From the NCBI GenBank assembly GCA_964393605.1, contig CAYMUL010000008.1, positions 1-64,000 on the forward strand: DNA of 64,000 bases. The letters run 5' to 3'. Positions 43,193 through 52,307 of this stretch are shown in pieces (position 1 is the first letter of the stretch; every line of letters starts with the position of its first letter). The notes below the pieces were generated by a model. That model saw nothing but the letters and a program-made list of their open reading frames with translations, was not told the DNA's origin and searched no databases. Origin of the DNA: CAYMUL01 sp964393605 (lineage in GTDB: Bacteria > Bacteroidota > Ignavibacteria > Ignavibacteriales > Ignavibacteriaceae). The position numbers were made by a program, and so were the translations under genes.

Positions 43193-44049
43193 AAAAATCT
43201 ATATTCACTTTATTTGCGGTATTTACGCTCTCTCTCAACGCTCAACTTTATTCCGAGAGTGATGTTGAAATATGTAATTCAAAGTTTGATCTATCTTTTA
43301 AGCAAGAATTTTCATCGTTGCCAATCAACGATGTACTTACGGAAATTGGTAAAAGTTTTCTTGAAATTCCTTATGAAGCATTTACAATTGAAAGAGACGG
43401 CGAAGAACAACTCGTTGTGCATCTTAGCGGTTTGGATTGTACCACATTCCTTGAAAATTGTCTCGTCTTCTCACGCTGCATTAAAAAAGGGAAGACATCT
43501 TTTAAAGATTATCAAAATGAATTAACTTACATTCGTTACCGCGATGGAATTATCGATCGTTATCCTTCTCGCTTGCATTATTTCTCAGATTGGATTTTTA
43601 ACAATAACAGTCGCGGAATTGTAAAAGATATTTCAAAAGAAATCGGCGGAGAAAAAATTTCATTTAAAGTTGGCTACATGTCAACTCATCCCGACAAGTA
43701 CAAACATTTACGCGAACAGCCGGAGTTCATCCCTACAATTAAAAAGCAGGAAGAAGAAATCAATTCTCGCACCTATTATTTTGTGCCGAAGGAGAAGGTG
43801 GAGGCAATTGAAAATAAAATTCAAAATGGAGATTTGATAGCTTGTACGACTAATCTGGAGGGCTTGGATATTGGGCATGTCGGGGTTGCTATAAAAATGG
43901 ATGACGGCAGAATTCATTTTATGCATGCGCCTTTAGTCGGTAGTACTGTGCAAATAAGCAGCAAACCTTTGCCCGATTATTTAGCTGCAGTAAAAAAACA
44001 TACGGGTATTATTGTGCTTCGTGTTTTAGAACCGGGGAAAGGGGATTGA
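43189..44049 (+). CDS. DUF1460 family protein, N-acetylmuramoyl-L-alanine amidase-like
   Basis: This 286-aa protein has a signal peptide (about 1-19) and a DUF1460 domain of the NlpC/P60 superfamily. The catalytic cysteine is in LSGLDCTTFLENC, and GHVGVAIKMDDGRIHFMHAP supplies the histidine. Characterised relatives cleave the amide bond between N-acetylmuramic acid and L-alanine in peptidoglycan or muropeptides, so it is probably a periplasmic wall-recycling enzyme. The ATG overlaps the dnaB stop by 4 nt. Confidence 0.85.
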   Translation: MKKSIFTLFAVFTLSLNAQLYSESDVEICNSKFDLSFKQEFSSLPINDVLTEIGKSFLEIPYEAFTIERDGEEQLVVHLSGLDCTTFLENCLVFSRCIKKGKTSFKDYQNELTYIRYRDGIIDRYPSRLHYFSDWIFNNNSRGIVKDISKEIGGEKISFKVGYMSTHPDKYKHLREQPEFIPTIKKQEEEINSRTYYFVPKEKVEAIENKIQNGDLIACTTNLEGLDIGHVGVAIKMDDGRIHFMHAPLVGSTVQISSKPLPDYLAAVKKHTGIIVLRVLEPGKGD

Positions 44050-44255
44050 TAATTAATAATTACAAATTAAAAATTAATAATTGGGGAGAAAATTTCATCT
44101 CGTTGTATTCAACTTATTTGTCAATGTATTTTTAAACTTAATTTATTGGGCCAGGATGGGACATGATTATACTGGAAAGAACTAAACTCAAAGGGATTGA
44201 TAATTACAAATTAAAAATTAAAAATTAATAATTGGGGAGAAAATTTCATCTCGTT
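44041..44255 (+). repeat. Duplicated AT-rich segment downstream of the DUF1460 gene
   Basis: About 64 bp at 44041-44105 ('gggattgataatta..ttggggagaaaatttcatctcgtt' with AT-rich middle) recur at 44192-44255 in the same orientation. The middle of the unit is itself built of 'ATTAATAATTACAAATTAAA'-type short repeats. They lie in the 442-nt gap 44050-44491, which contains no gene. The first copy overlaps the last codons of the DUF1460 gene. Confidence 0.7.
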
Positions 44256-44344
44256 TTTTAAAATTGTTTGACAAGATAATTCTAAACTAAAAATTTTTTG
44301 TGGAAATGAACATGATTTCTACAAAAGATATCTACAACAAAAGC

Positions 44345-44418
44345 TCACGAAGTTAAACACTACCTTTGAGTTACTTCGTGAAATACTTTGAGCGACTTCG
44401 TGGTTATTTTTTTTCTTA
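44345..44418. repeat. 22-bp tandem repeat with stem-loop and T-run
   Basis: CTTTGAGTTACTTCGTGAAATA (44364-44385) is followed by a related unit at 44386-44407 (CTTTGAGCGACTTCGTGG). TCACGAAGT (44345-44353) can pair with ACTTCGTGA (44373-44381), and the region ends in a run of T. It could act as a terminator between the convergent DUF1460 and DUF4249 genes or be a dispersed repeat remnant. Confidence 0.5.
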
Positions 44419-44491
44419 ACTATTTCATCTATAAATTGAAAAAATAGTTTAACCTATCCGCATTTAGTTTTGATGATTAGGTACAACCATC

Positions 44492-45316
44492 TCACGGAAT
44501 TTTTATCACAAAATCGGATTTGCCGATAAACATTCCGATTGCGTCGCCGGAAACATTCCACCGCAAATTTATTCCGCTGATGCTAAAAATATTTGTCGAT
44601 GCATTGTTAGCATTTTGTGTTATGAAAAAATTATAGAACTGCTCATCGAATGCGTGAATGCGAATGAACAAATTATCGCGATACTCATCAACTAATTCCT
44701 TCGAAAGATTACGCGTGCGGATTTTTAATAATCCGCTTAAATTTTTATCGGAATAGCGGGCAAGATTGTTGACAACAGTATCTTCAATCCGAGTTGTATC
44801 GGATGCTCGGAAGATTGACCACGTTGCGCCGTACACTGCATCGGGGCGCGGAGTGAGCAATGTTTCAAAATAGAATGAAGTATCGCTTCCGGTTATTTCT
44901 GTTACAAGTTTTACATTTTGATACGGCGCCGTGAACGGCACGCGCGTTGCAGCTTCGCTTTCAATTCCCTTCCACTTTACGGAAAGATAATACACTTCGC
45001 CGTTCGATGCATTGAATCCGTTTGAAGTATAATTTCCATTTGCAGTGTGAGTTAAATTCTTTACAACATTTTTGTGAGTAACCGAAACGACTGCATCGGA
45101 AAGAAAAGCGTTATCAGGAGTGAATGTTTCGCCAATCTTTAATGTTCTACCGGCATACACGGAAATCGGTTTGCCTGCTTCAAGAAGCGCGCGAACAACC
45201 AATCTTTCTTTGAATGGAAGAGAATCTGTCTCAAGGACATTATCCGAACAGTTTAAATTTAGAATTATAAAAAGGAACGCATAAGCGAAATGAAATTTTT
45301 TAATAAATATTTTCAT
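44492..45316 (-). CDS. DUF4249 family lipoprotein
   Basis: This 274-aa protein has a lipoprotein-type signal ending LNLNC (about residue 24). The body matches the DUF4249 type: 'LPFKERLVVRALLEAGKPISVYAGRTLKIGE' near the start and Ig-like beta strands beyond. DUF4249 proteins are nearly always paired with a TonB-dependent receptor, and here its ATG directly abuts the receptor's stop (zero spacing). It probably works as a surface or periplasmic partner of that receptor; the substrate is unknown. Confidence 0.8.
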   Translation of the reverse strand: MKIFIKKFHFAYAFLFIILNLNCSDNVLETDSLPFKERLVVRALLEAGKPISVYAGRTLKIGETFTPDNAFLSDAVVSVTHKNVVKNLTHTANGNYTSNGFNASNGEVYYLSVKWKGIESEAATRVPFTAPYQNVKLVTEITGSDTSFYFETLLTPRPDAVYGATWSIFRASDTTRIEDTVVNNLARYSDKNLSGLLKIRTRNLSKELVDEYRDNLFIRIHAFDEQFYNFFITQNANNASTNIFSISGINLRWNVSGDAIGMFIGKSDFVIKIP

Positions 45317-47644
45317 TTAAAACTCCGTTGAAAAATTTATTGTCGGCAAAAAAGGGAAGAGTGAAAACTGCTGCATTGTCGGAGTAACTTCGTTCGCGCT
45401 GTTTCCCAATTTGAATAGAATGTATCTCGCGAGCGGATTAGCTCTATTGTAAGCATTGAAAATGCTAAATGAAATCTTGGAAGGATTCCCCATAAATTGC
45501 AAATTATAATTCACGCTTACATCAAGTTTGTGGTAAGCAGATAAGCGGTAGTTGTTGATTTCGGTATAATCAAGAAAAACTTGCACGGTTTGTTTTGAGC
45601 CGGAGAGAACTCCGGGGAAATAATAAATTCCCGAAGGCATTGTAAATGCCTGCCCTGTGCCGTAAACCCAAGTAATGCCCGCATCCCACTCTTTGGAAAT
45701 TTTGTATGAGAGAACAAAAGAAAGATCATGACGTTTATCGTATCGCGGATAAAATTCATTCCCATTGTTAATGGAGTTAAATTTTCTTTTGGTGATTGCA
45801 TAGGTGTAGCCGATCCACCCCGTAACGGCGCCCAATCTTTTCTGGAAAAAAAATTCCGTTCCGTAGGCAAATCCGTTTCCATCGGTAAGCTGATTTTCAA
45901 TATCTCCTTCGAAAGAAAAAGTTGAAGTATCGCTGTACTCAAAAAGATTTTTCAAATTCTTATAGTAACCCTCGATGCTAATTTGATATTCTTTATCGTC
46001 GCTGTTCCACTCAAAGCCGAGGATTGATTGCGATGCAAATGTCGGTTTGATTTTCGGAGTGGATGGAAACCACATATCGGTTGGCAGCACAACATCATTT
46101 CGTACGACAAGGTGGAGAAATTGATTCCCTTCTGCGTAAGCTGCTTTCAAAAATATTCTATCAGAAAGCGCATAGCTCAAAGATATTCTCGGCTCCGGTT
46201 TTAAATAACGCGCCCGCGGAAATGTGTAAAGTCGAATTCCATAATTAAGAGTGAATATCGGCGAGGGGACCCATTCATCCTGCAGATACGCTGCCGATTC
46301 GATTCCGATAATTTCATTCCCGATTCTCTCATCTTTTTTTAGGAGCGAGCTGAAGAAGTCGTTATTAAGAAGATTAAATTTGTGCAGCGTTATTTCCACG
46401 CCTGCCTTAACTGTATGCTCATCGGTCGAAAGATATTGACCATCCCCCTTAACGCTGAAATCTTCGATTGTTGAATTTGAAAAAAAATCCTGGCGAAACG
46501 CGTATGGCGATTTATCCTGAATTAATGTTTCGAAAGAGTAGTTAGTGTAGTTGAAAGAAAAGCGCGTGTATTTATCCTCTGTAGGAACGTACAGCCAGGC
46601 AATGTGCGCGAAAATATTTCCCCAAGCGATATGATAATCAACATCGCCGGAAGCAACCGGCGGCGCATTTAAATTATCATTTCCAAAATATCCGCTGAAT
46701 GTGAAATGATTTTTATCATCGGCGCGCAAAGAAATTTTACCATTTAAATCATAAAATCCGTAGAAGGGAATATTTTGATCTTTCATGAATAACGTTTGAA
46801 GGCTGTTCAAATACATTTTGCGTCCCGAAAGAATTATTGTGGATTTCTCGCTCAATGGACCATCGATGGAAATTCTTGAGTTGATAATTCCAACTCCGAG
46901 TTTAGTTTTAAATCTTTCTTTGTTACCGCTCTTAAGTTTAATATCGAGCACGCTCGAAACTCTTCCGCCATACTCCGCGGGGAAGCCGCCTTTAAGAAGT
47001 TTTATATCGCTAACCGCATCGGAGTTAAATGTGGAAGTGAATCCGCCAAGGTGAAAAGGATTGTACGTAACAACTCCATCGACAAGAGTCAGAGTTTGAT
47101 CGGGCGAGCCGCCGCGAACATACAGCCCGCCGGAAAGTTCCGATGCGGTCGCTACGCCGGGCAGCATTATCAAGGCTTTAAAGAGATCCAACTCGCCGCT
47201 CATCGTTGGAAGCTGCTCGATGAATTCCGGGGAAATTGATATTTGACTAATCGGAACATTGGTATCCCGCTTTGCTTCTATCAAAACCTGTTCAATTTCA
47301 ATTTTAGTTCGCTTCAGTTTAATATTTTTTTCAGTTCGGGAGGAAGGAGAAATAAGAATTATTTTTTGAATATCTTTTTCGTAACCGATGAATGATGCCG
47401 CAAGCCAATATGCGCCCGGCTTTAAATTTTTAATCGCATAATTTCCCTTTGCATCGGAAGCGGCGCCGGCAACGGAAGATTTTTTTAATAAACTATCGGG
47501 ATAAACAATTAAGTTCACGCCGATCAGTCTGTCGCCTGTTTCTGCATCGCTCGCGTTTCCATACAATTCGCACTGCTGCGCGCGCCCTTCAATCTGTATT
47601 ATTACAAACGCCAAAGTAAATAGTTTCACTAACTTCTCTTTCAT
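45317..47644 (-). CDS. TonB-dependent outer-membrane receptor (DUF4249-associated)
   Basis: The 775-aa protein has a signal peptide (about 1-22, ending EGRAQ) and a CarboxypepD_reg-like domain (about 25-115: 'NASDAETGDRLIGVNLIV'). A plug follows (about 130-235: LPTMSGELDLFKALIMLPGV, 'GGLYVRGGSPDQTLTLVDGV'), then a 22-strand-type barrel ending in NFSTEF. It is cotranscribed with the DUF4249 lipoprotein gene, which starts right after its stop. No SusC/SusD pair or siderophore genes are nearby, so the ligand is not evident. Confidence 0.9.
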   Translation of the reverse strand: MKEKLVKLFTLAFVIIQIEGRAQQCELYGNASDAETGDRLIGVNLIVYPDSLLKKSSVAGAASDAKGNYAIKNLKPGAYWLAASFIGYEKDIQKIILISPSSRTEKNIKLKRTKIEIEQVLIEAKRDTNVPISQISISPEFIEQLPTMSGELDLFKALIMLPGVATASELSGGLYVRGGSPDQTLTLVDGVVTYNPFHLGGFTSTFNSDAVSDIKLLKGGFPAEYGGRVSSVLDIKLKSGNKERFKTKLGVGIINSRISIDGPLSEKSTIILSGRKMYLNSLQTLFMKDQNIPFYGFYDLNGKISLRADDKNHFTFSGYFGNDNLNAPPVASGDVDYHIAWGNIFAHIAWLYVPTEDKYTRFSFNYTNYSFETLIQDKSPYAFRQDFFSNSTIEDFSVKGDGQYLSTDEHTVKAGVEITLHKFNLLNNDFFSSLLKKDERIGNEIIGIESAAYLQDEWVPSPIFTLNYGIRLYTFPRARYLKPEPRISLSYALSDRIFLKAAYAEGNQFLHLVVRNDVVLPTDMWFPSTPKIKPTFASQSILGFEWNSDDKEYQISIEGYYKNLKNLFEYSDTSTFSFEGDIENQLTDGNGFAYGTEFFFQKRLGAVTGWIGYTYAITKRKFNSINNGNEFYPRYDKRHDLSFVLSYKISKEWDAGITWVYGTGQAFTMPSGIYYFPGVLSGSKQTVQVFLDYTEINNYRLSAYHKLDVSVNYNLQFMGNPSKISFSIFNAYNRANPLARYILFKLGNSANEVTPTMQQFSLFPFLPTINFSTEF

Positions 47645-47913
47645 TCAATCTGCCTTAAATTAATTAATAGCTGAGTTCATTATTTTTTTAAACAATGAAA
47701 ATTTTTTCATTTAAAATTTCAATTAGTTGTTTGAACAATTTCCTTCTTACAAAATAAAATTTCTTTTGCAAGTAATGTTTTTATTATTTAATATTCAAGC
47801 GGAAACTTTAAAGTATCTCAAAAATTGAAGCGCTAAAATTTCCTTTTTAACAAAACAGGTGGAAAATATGTTAAGTAATGGTTCGAAAATAAAACTACAA
47901 AGACGGGAATAAA
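47645..47913. other. Divergent promoter region between the TonB receptor and the MauE-like gene
   Basis: These 269 nt of AT-rich DNA separate divergent genes. I see no gene and no clear operator. A ribosome-site-like GACGGGA lies about 6 nt before the MauE-like ATG at 47914. Confidence 0.4.
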
Positions 47914-48360
47914 ATGCCGGGGGCGCTTAAAAATTTAGGCTTCACAATCAGATCCATTGTGTCCGGCATCCTGTTGCTCGCTGCTCTCGCAAAGTTATTT
48001 GCGTATGAAAACTTTGCCGGCGCAGTGGCGCGCCTGCTGCAACAACTCGGGATAGGCGGCAGCTATGAATGGTTAATAGCGCCATCTATCGCCGTAAGCG
48101 TAATCGTTCTGGAAATTATCGGGGCTGCAATCTTACTCTTCTTTCCTCGCGCCGGCGCTGCGCTTTACATGGTTTTAATTTTAATTTTTTTATTCACGGT
48201 GTGGAATATTGTTACGATTATTCTGGATATTAATTCTTCATGTAATTGTTTCGGTAACGTGGTTGCTTTCTCGCCGGTTGAAATGCTTCTGATTGATATA
48301 ATCATTATTTTTTTATTATCATTCGTTATAAGTAAAAATCAAAAGAAGGAGATTGTTTAA
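47914..48360 (+). CDS. MauE/DoxX-type redox-associated membrane protein
   Basis: This 148-aa protein has four transmembrane helices (about residues 12-31, 55-78, 81-103 and 121-142) and the MauE-like motif CNCFG with Cys110 and Cys112 at a membrane face. MauE-type proteins are linked to periplasmic disulfide chemistry and usually sit next to thioredoxin-fold proteins, as here: the next gene is a membrane-anchored thioredoxin-like protein starting just after this stop. I infer electron transfer to or from that partner. It heads the gene set that continues into the Cys-rich peptide. Confidence 0.78.
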   Translation: MPGALKNLGFTIRSIVSGILLLAALAKLFAYENFAGAVARLLQQLGIGGSYEWLIAPSIAVSVIVLEIIGAAILLFFPRAGAALYMVLILIFLFTVWNIVTIILDINSSCNCFGNVVAFSPVEMLLIDIIIIFLLSFVISKNQKKEIV

Positions 48361-48361
48361 G

Positions 48362-48919
48362 ATGTGGAAGTTTCGTGAAATTAATTCATATCAACTCGTT
48401 ATTCATTCTCTTTTAGTTTTGTTAGGTATCCTTGTTTGGGTACTCGCAAATCAAAATGAGAACCTGAAACAACAATTAAGAAATTCCGCAGAAAAAATAT
48501 TTTTGAAAGTCGGAGAGCAAATTGAAAATTTCGAAGTTTACGATCTGCATGGGAACAAACAACTTTTTATAACTAACGATACGCTCGATATAAAAGAAAA
48601 ATTGCTTTTCTTCTTCACTGCGGATTGCCCTTTTTGCACAAAGAATATAGAAAATTGGAAATCATTGCATGCAACCTACGGCAGCAGATATGAAATCTAT
48701 GGAATAGGCATCGGTAACCTTGATGAAATTAATGAATATATTAAAACAATTGTATTACCATATAAAGTAGTAATCCCTGCATCTAAAAATTTTAGGAAGG
48801 AAAATAAAATTGGCGGCGTTCCATTAACAGTTAACATTTCTAAAAGTGGAGTTGTTAAAAATGTATGGATTGGAACGCTGGATAAAACTAAGATAGATGA
48901 AATATTTTCAATATTATAA
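48362..48919 (+). CDS. Membrane-anchored thioredoxin-fold (TlpA-like) protein
   Basis: The 185-aa protein has an N-terminal anchor helix (about residues 10-29) and a periplasmic redoxin/TlpA domain. The active site CPFC is at C89/C92 (FFTADCPFC) and a cis-proline-type loop follows at GGVPLTV. ATG 48362 is chosen over TTG 48353 because GGAG lies 11 nt upstream and only 2 nt before the TTG. It is the partner of the MauE-like protein. The gene for the six-cysteine peptide begins 30 nt downstream, making that peptide a candidate substrate. Confidence 0.82.
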   Translation: MWKFREINSYQLVIHSLLVLLGILVWVLANQNENLKQQLRNSAEKIFLKVGEQIENFEVYDLHGNKQLFITNDTLDIKEKLLFFFTADCPFCTKNIENWKSLHATYGSRYEIYGIGIGNLDEINEYIKTIVLPYKVVIPASKNFRKENKIGGVPLTVNISKSGVVKNVWIGTLDKTKIDEIFSIL

Positions 48920-51900
48920 AAGTATGACCGGAAGAAAGGAAGTACCAATATGCAAAAAGCAAAATCAACGCTCAAACTAATCTTTCTCAGTATGATGTTA
49001 TCGGTTGCCTTCATTGGCATCTCATCGATAACTGAAACACTGGGAAGTGAAGAATGTCCAGTTTATGGGAATTGTCACGGACAAACTCATACACTACCTT
49101 ATCCCCCGTGGAAATGTTGTATCTATTCAGCAGAAGGTTGTCAAGACTATACAACCTGTTAACTTAACGTAAAACGATAAATATAAAAATGTTCTGGTCA
49201 TACTTATTATTTTCTGTACAATGAAGAAATTCAGTCATTTCAAAATAGTAATAGTTTGTTTTTTTTGTCTGATTAATTTGGCGGTGGCGCAGCCGTTTGT
49301 TTTTTCTTCAATACCGAATAAAAGATATTATAAGTCGATGCTTGATATTAACCAACTAAAAGTTTCTATTACAAATTACAATGCAGGTTCGGCTTATCCT
49401 TTTTTAGGAACTTTTTATGAATCAATTTACTGGCCAGGGGGAAGATTCGCTGAGAAGCCATTGATAAGAACTGACGGACTTCAATGGGGAGGAAAATTTG
49501 ATAGTTTGGACTATCGCATAAATTACTCCAGTTACACCCCATCGTTGCAGCCGGGTATCATTTTTGGAGATGGCTCTCCTGATGATCCACTCAATGGGCG
49601 ATACAAAATCTATCGCCTTCTTAAAGGTTGGGAACAAATTCCATTTGGCGAGGAACGAGATCAATATGAGAATGATTACAATGAATGGCCCGTGGAGAAT
49701 GGGGCTCCATGGGAGGATATAGATGGAGATGGAATTTTTAGTCGCGGGATTGATAAGCCGGAGATTTTTGGGGATCAAACTCTTTTCTATGTCGCTAATG
49801 ATTTAGATACATTTTGGCACAAAATTCATTCTGGAACTCTTCCTCTTGGTTTAGAAATTCAGGGTTTGATATATGGATTTAATAGAAATGGATTGCTGGG
49901 AGATGTTTTTTTCCGGAAGTATAGAATCATTAACAAAAATACAATTAAAATTGATAGCTTTATTGTTTCAATCAACGTTAGTCCATGGTTACGAGAAAAT
50001 AAAAACTATGCAGGTTGTGACACTTCACTTGATTTAGGATTTTTGTTTAGTTCCCAATCCTACGACCCGATTTACAAAGATGATAAACCTGCAATAGGTT
50101 ATCTGATATTAGAATATTCACTCAATCGAAATTCAATAAAGCGAAACGAAATAAACTTTATGAATAGTTTTATGGTTAATATTATATATCCGTTAAATCA
50201 ACAAAACGATACTACTTTTTACCGCCCCTATTTTCCCAAAAACTATTTTGAAAGGTGGCATAACTTAACAGGAAAACTTCCTCGGGGATTTCCTTTTCGA
50301 AATCCATTGACAGGAGAAATAACAAAGTTTGTAGCTCCGGGAGATCCGGATAAACGAACCGGCTGGTACGAACGTGACGGCTGGCCCGGATGGGATACGG
50401 TCATGTTGCATCCCTTTCGTGGAATGAATTTGAATCTCACACCGGTAACTTTTAATTCTTACGATACCGTCGAAGTAGTCTTCGCGACAATAGCGGCAAA
50501 AGGAGCGGACAACTTGAAGAGCGTAACCGAGTTAAAGAAACGCGCGGCGATGATAAAAAAACTCTACGCAAAGAACTTCCAACTAACGCCGCTGCCGCCC
50601 AAACCAAAAGTACACAGCTACTCATCGGACAGTGCCGTAACACTCTGGTGGGAATCAAACGCCGAAGCCTACGACGAGATAGACGAGTTAATCCTGGAAC
50701 AAAACTATCCTGATACAACCTACACGTTCGAAGGATACATAATCCGCCAACACAAAGACACGTTGGATAGCGAAGGACGCATAGTAAAGATAATAGATAG
50801 AAGAAACGGCATCAGCACGATAGAAGACTACACAATAGCCAACGGAGTAAGCGTGCGCCTGCCGATACTACACTGCCCGAATGAAGGAATAACAAGATAC
50901 GCGGAATTACGAGAAGACCGAATAAGAAACACAGTTCTGTATAACGGAAGCGACTATTATTACAGCGTAAGCAGTTTTGCGTATAGCGCGGAGAGTTCGC
51001 CGGTGATAATAGAAAGCGAAAGAGAGATAAAGAAAGTAATCCCCGGAAGAAAGAAGATAGACTACCGAAGCCGCTACGAGAAAGAAAGAAGCGGCAAGGG
51101 AAAACAGACGGAAGGAGAGAGTGATGCAGAAGTTGGAATAATAGTAGTAGATGGAGAGAGCATAACCGGAGCTACGTATCGAGTAGAGTTTAAGGGACAG
51201 AAGGACAGCTTAAGATATAGAGTAATCAACAAAACGCGGGGAGACACGTTGTACGGAGAGTTAAAGCAGACTGGAAAAGACAGTATAGAGAAGCACATAT
51301 TTGACGGGCTGTATGTAACGATAGAGAATCACGGACAGGACAGCATAGATAAGTTGGGAGGCAGCCGGATGAATGGAATAAAGAGCATCACAAGCGAAGG
51401 AGAGAATGTGTTCAATAACAGAAAGGGGAATGAGGGGTGGGAGATAAAGGGGAAGGGAAATAATGCGGACGGAAGAACAGATATAAATTTTTTGAACAAT
51501 GCAGGGTATGGCAGATACAAACTAAAAAAAAGCGAGTCGGGCAGCGAGTATTACACGACGGGCTATAGCGCCGTGAATCCGTTGACGAAGGATGACCCGA
51601 AGGGGAAGGGAAGAATACCGATAGAGGCATATCATCAAGAATATGGAAAACAGACCTGGGATCGAATGTTGATCAAGGTATGGGATAAGGAGTTGCGTGA
51701 TACGAGTTGGAGTAGAGATAGCGTAAGCGGGGAATATGAAGCGCTGTATTTGTATAAAGGAAACTACACGGAGCCGTTAGCGAGTAGCAGCGGAACGGGA
51801 ATGAGTTATAAGATAGGGAACATAGTAATAAAAGGAGAAGGGTTTCCGAAAGAGGGGGCAGAGATAGAGATAGAGACGTTCAAGCCGTTGAAGGGCGGAG

Positions 51901-52243
51901 ATGTATATGAGATAGAGACGGAGAAGGCGGAGTTGAATGATAGAGCGGAAGGGAAGAGGAAGTTGGGGGAATTGAGCGTGTTTCCGAATCCGTATTATGC
52001 GGGGAATAATGATGGAGGGATGGAAAAAGTAAGGTTCACGGGAATGGCGAAGAAAAGTATAATAAGGATGTATAGTATATCTGGTGTATTTGTGAGGAAG
52101 TTGAGTAATGAAACAGAAGGGAGTCAGTATATTGATTGGGACTTACGAAATGAGTGGGGAGAGAAAGTAGGCAGTGGAATGTATATAGCGTATGTAGAGA
52201 TAGAAGGAATAGGAACGAGGGTAATGAAAATAGCCGTCATCCA
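48918..52243 (+). repeat. 3.3-kb tandem duplication, unit 1
   Basis: This unit recurs at 52308-55633, offset exactly 3390 nt. By eye every line of the two copies is identical, covering the leader, the Cys-rich peptide gene, the spacer and all but the last ~9 codons of the 1016-aa gene. The match begins at 'aaaagtatgaccgg' and stops at 'gtcatcca'. Confidence 0.95.
48950..49162 (+). CDS. Exported six-cysteine small peptide, copy 1
   Basis: This 70-aa protein has a signal-like N-terminus (about residues 1-27, core LIFLSMMLSVAFIGI) and a short mature part with six cysteines at 36, 42, 56, 57, 64 and 70, the last being C-terminal. Three disulfides are possible. The arrangement recalls short exported Cys-containing peptides of Bacteroidota (NVEALA-type), but I see no firm family match. 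A GAAGAAAGGAAG ribosome site precedes the ATG. It lies between a thioredoxin-like gene and the 1016-aa secreted protein. Confidence 0.7.
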   Translation: MQKAKSTLKLIFLSMMLSVAFIGISSITETLGSEECPVYGNCHGQTHTLPYPPWKCCIYSAEGCQDYTTC

Positions 52244-52271
52244 GGCAAAAGAATATTTGGATAGGCAATGA
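49221..52271 (+). CDS. Large secreted surface protein (1016 aa), copy 1
   Basis: A signal peptide (about 1-23, ending AVAQ) is followed by a ~410-residue N-terminal part with 'MLDINQLKVSITNYNAGSAY' and a DIDGDGIFSRGIDKPEIFGDQ segment, a pattern seen in large secreted proteins of this phylum. The middle (about 415-900) is charged and rich in Lys, Arg, Glu and Gly. The C-terminal ~90 residues (LSVFPNPYYAG ... GSGMYIAYVEIEG ... RVMKIAVIQ) form a FlgD-like/T9SS-type sorting module. No catalytic motif is recognised. It follows the Cys-rich peptide by 58 nt in the duplicated unit. Codon use changes abruptly near 50460. Confidence 0.8.
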   Translation: MKKFSHFKIVIVCFFCLINLAVAQPFVFSSIPNKRYYKSMLDINQLKVSITNYNAGSAYPFLGTFYESIYWPGGRFAEKPLIRTDGLQWGGKFDSLDYRINYSSYTPSLQPGIIFGDGSPDDPLNGRYKIYRLLKGWEQIPFGEERDQYENDYNEWPVENGAPWEDIDGDGIFSRGIDKPEIFGDQTLFYVANDLDTFWHKIHSGTLPLGLEIQGLIYGFNRNGLLGDVFFRKYRIINKNTIKIDSFIVSINVSPWLRENKNYAGCDTSLDLGFLFSSQSYDPIYKDDKPAIGYLILEYSLNRNSIKRNEINFMNSFMVNIIYPLNQQNDTTFYRPYFPKNYFERWHNLTGKLPRGFPFRNPLTGEITKFVAPGDPDKRTGWYERDGWPGWDTVMLHPFRGMNLNLTPVTFNSYDTVEVVFATIAAKGADNLKSVTELKKRAAMIKKLYAKNFQLTPLPPKPKVHSYSSDSAVTLWWESNAEAYDEIDELILEQNYPDTTYTFEGYIIRQHKDTLDSEGRIVKIIDRRNGISTIEDYTIANGVSVRLPILHCPNEGITRYAELREDRIRNTVLYNGSDYYYSVSSFAYSAESSPVIIESEREIKKVIPGRKKIDYRSRYEKERSGKGKQTEGESDAEVGIIVVDGESITGATYRVEFKGQKDSLRYRVINKTRGDTLYGELKQTGKDSIEKHIFDGLYVTIENHGQDSIDKLGGSRMNGIKSITSEGENVFNNRKGNEGWEIKGKGNNADGRTDINFLNNAGYGRYKLKKSESGSEYYTTGYSAVNPLTKDDPKGKGRIPIEAYHQEYGKQTWDRMLIKVWDKELRDTSWSRDSVSGEYEALYLYKGNYTEPLASSSGTGMSYKIGNIVIKGEGFPKEGAEIEIETFKPLKGGDVYEIETEKAELNDRAEGKRKLGELSVFPNPYYAGNNDGGMEKVRFTGMAKKSIIRMYSISGVFVRKLSNETEGSQYIDWDLRNEWGEKVGSGMYIAYVEIEGIGTRVMKIAVIQAKEYLDRQ

Positions 52272-52307
52272 GAAAAAAAACAATCAATGATAAAAACACA
52301 AAAGAAA

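Noticed and set aside
50243..51630. Several minus-strand reading frames inside the 1016-aa gene (and the matching ones in its second copy)
   Set aside because: They arise from the purine-rich, T-poor coding strand, which leaves few stops on the opposite strand. They have proline/serine/leucine-rich low-complexity products, no ribosome sites, and lie wholly within a clear gene.
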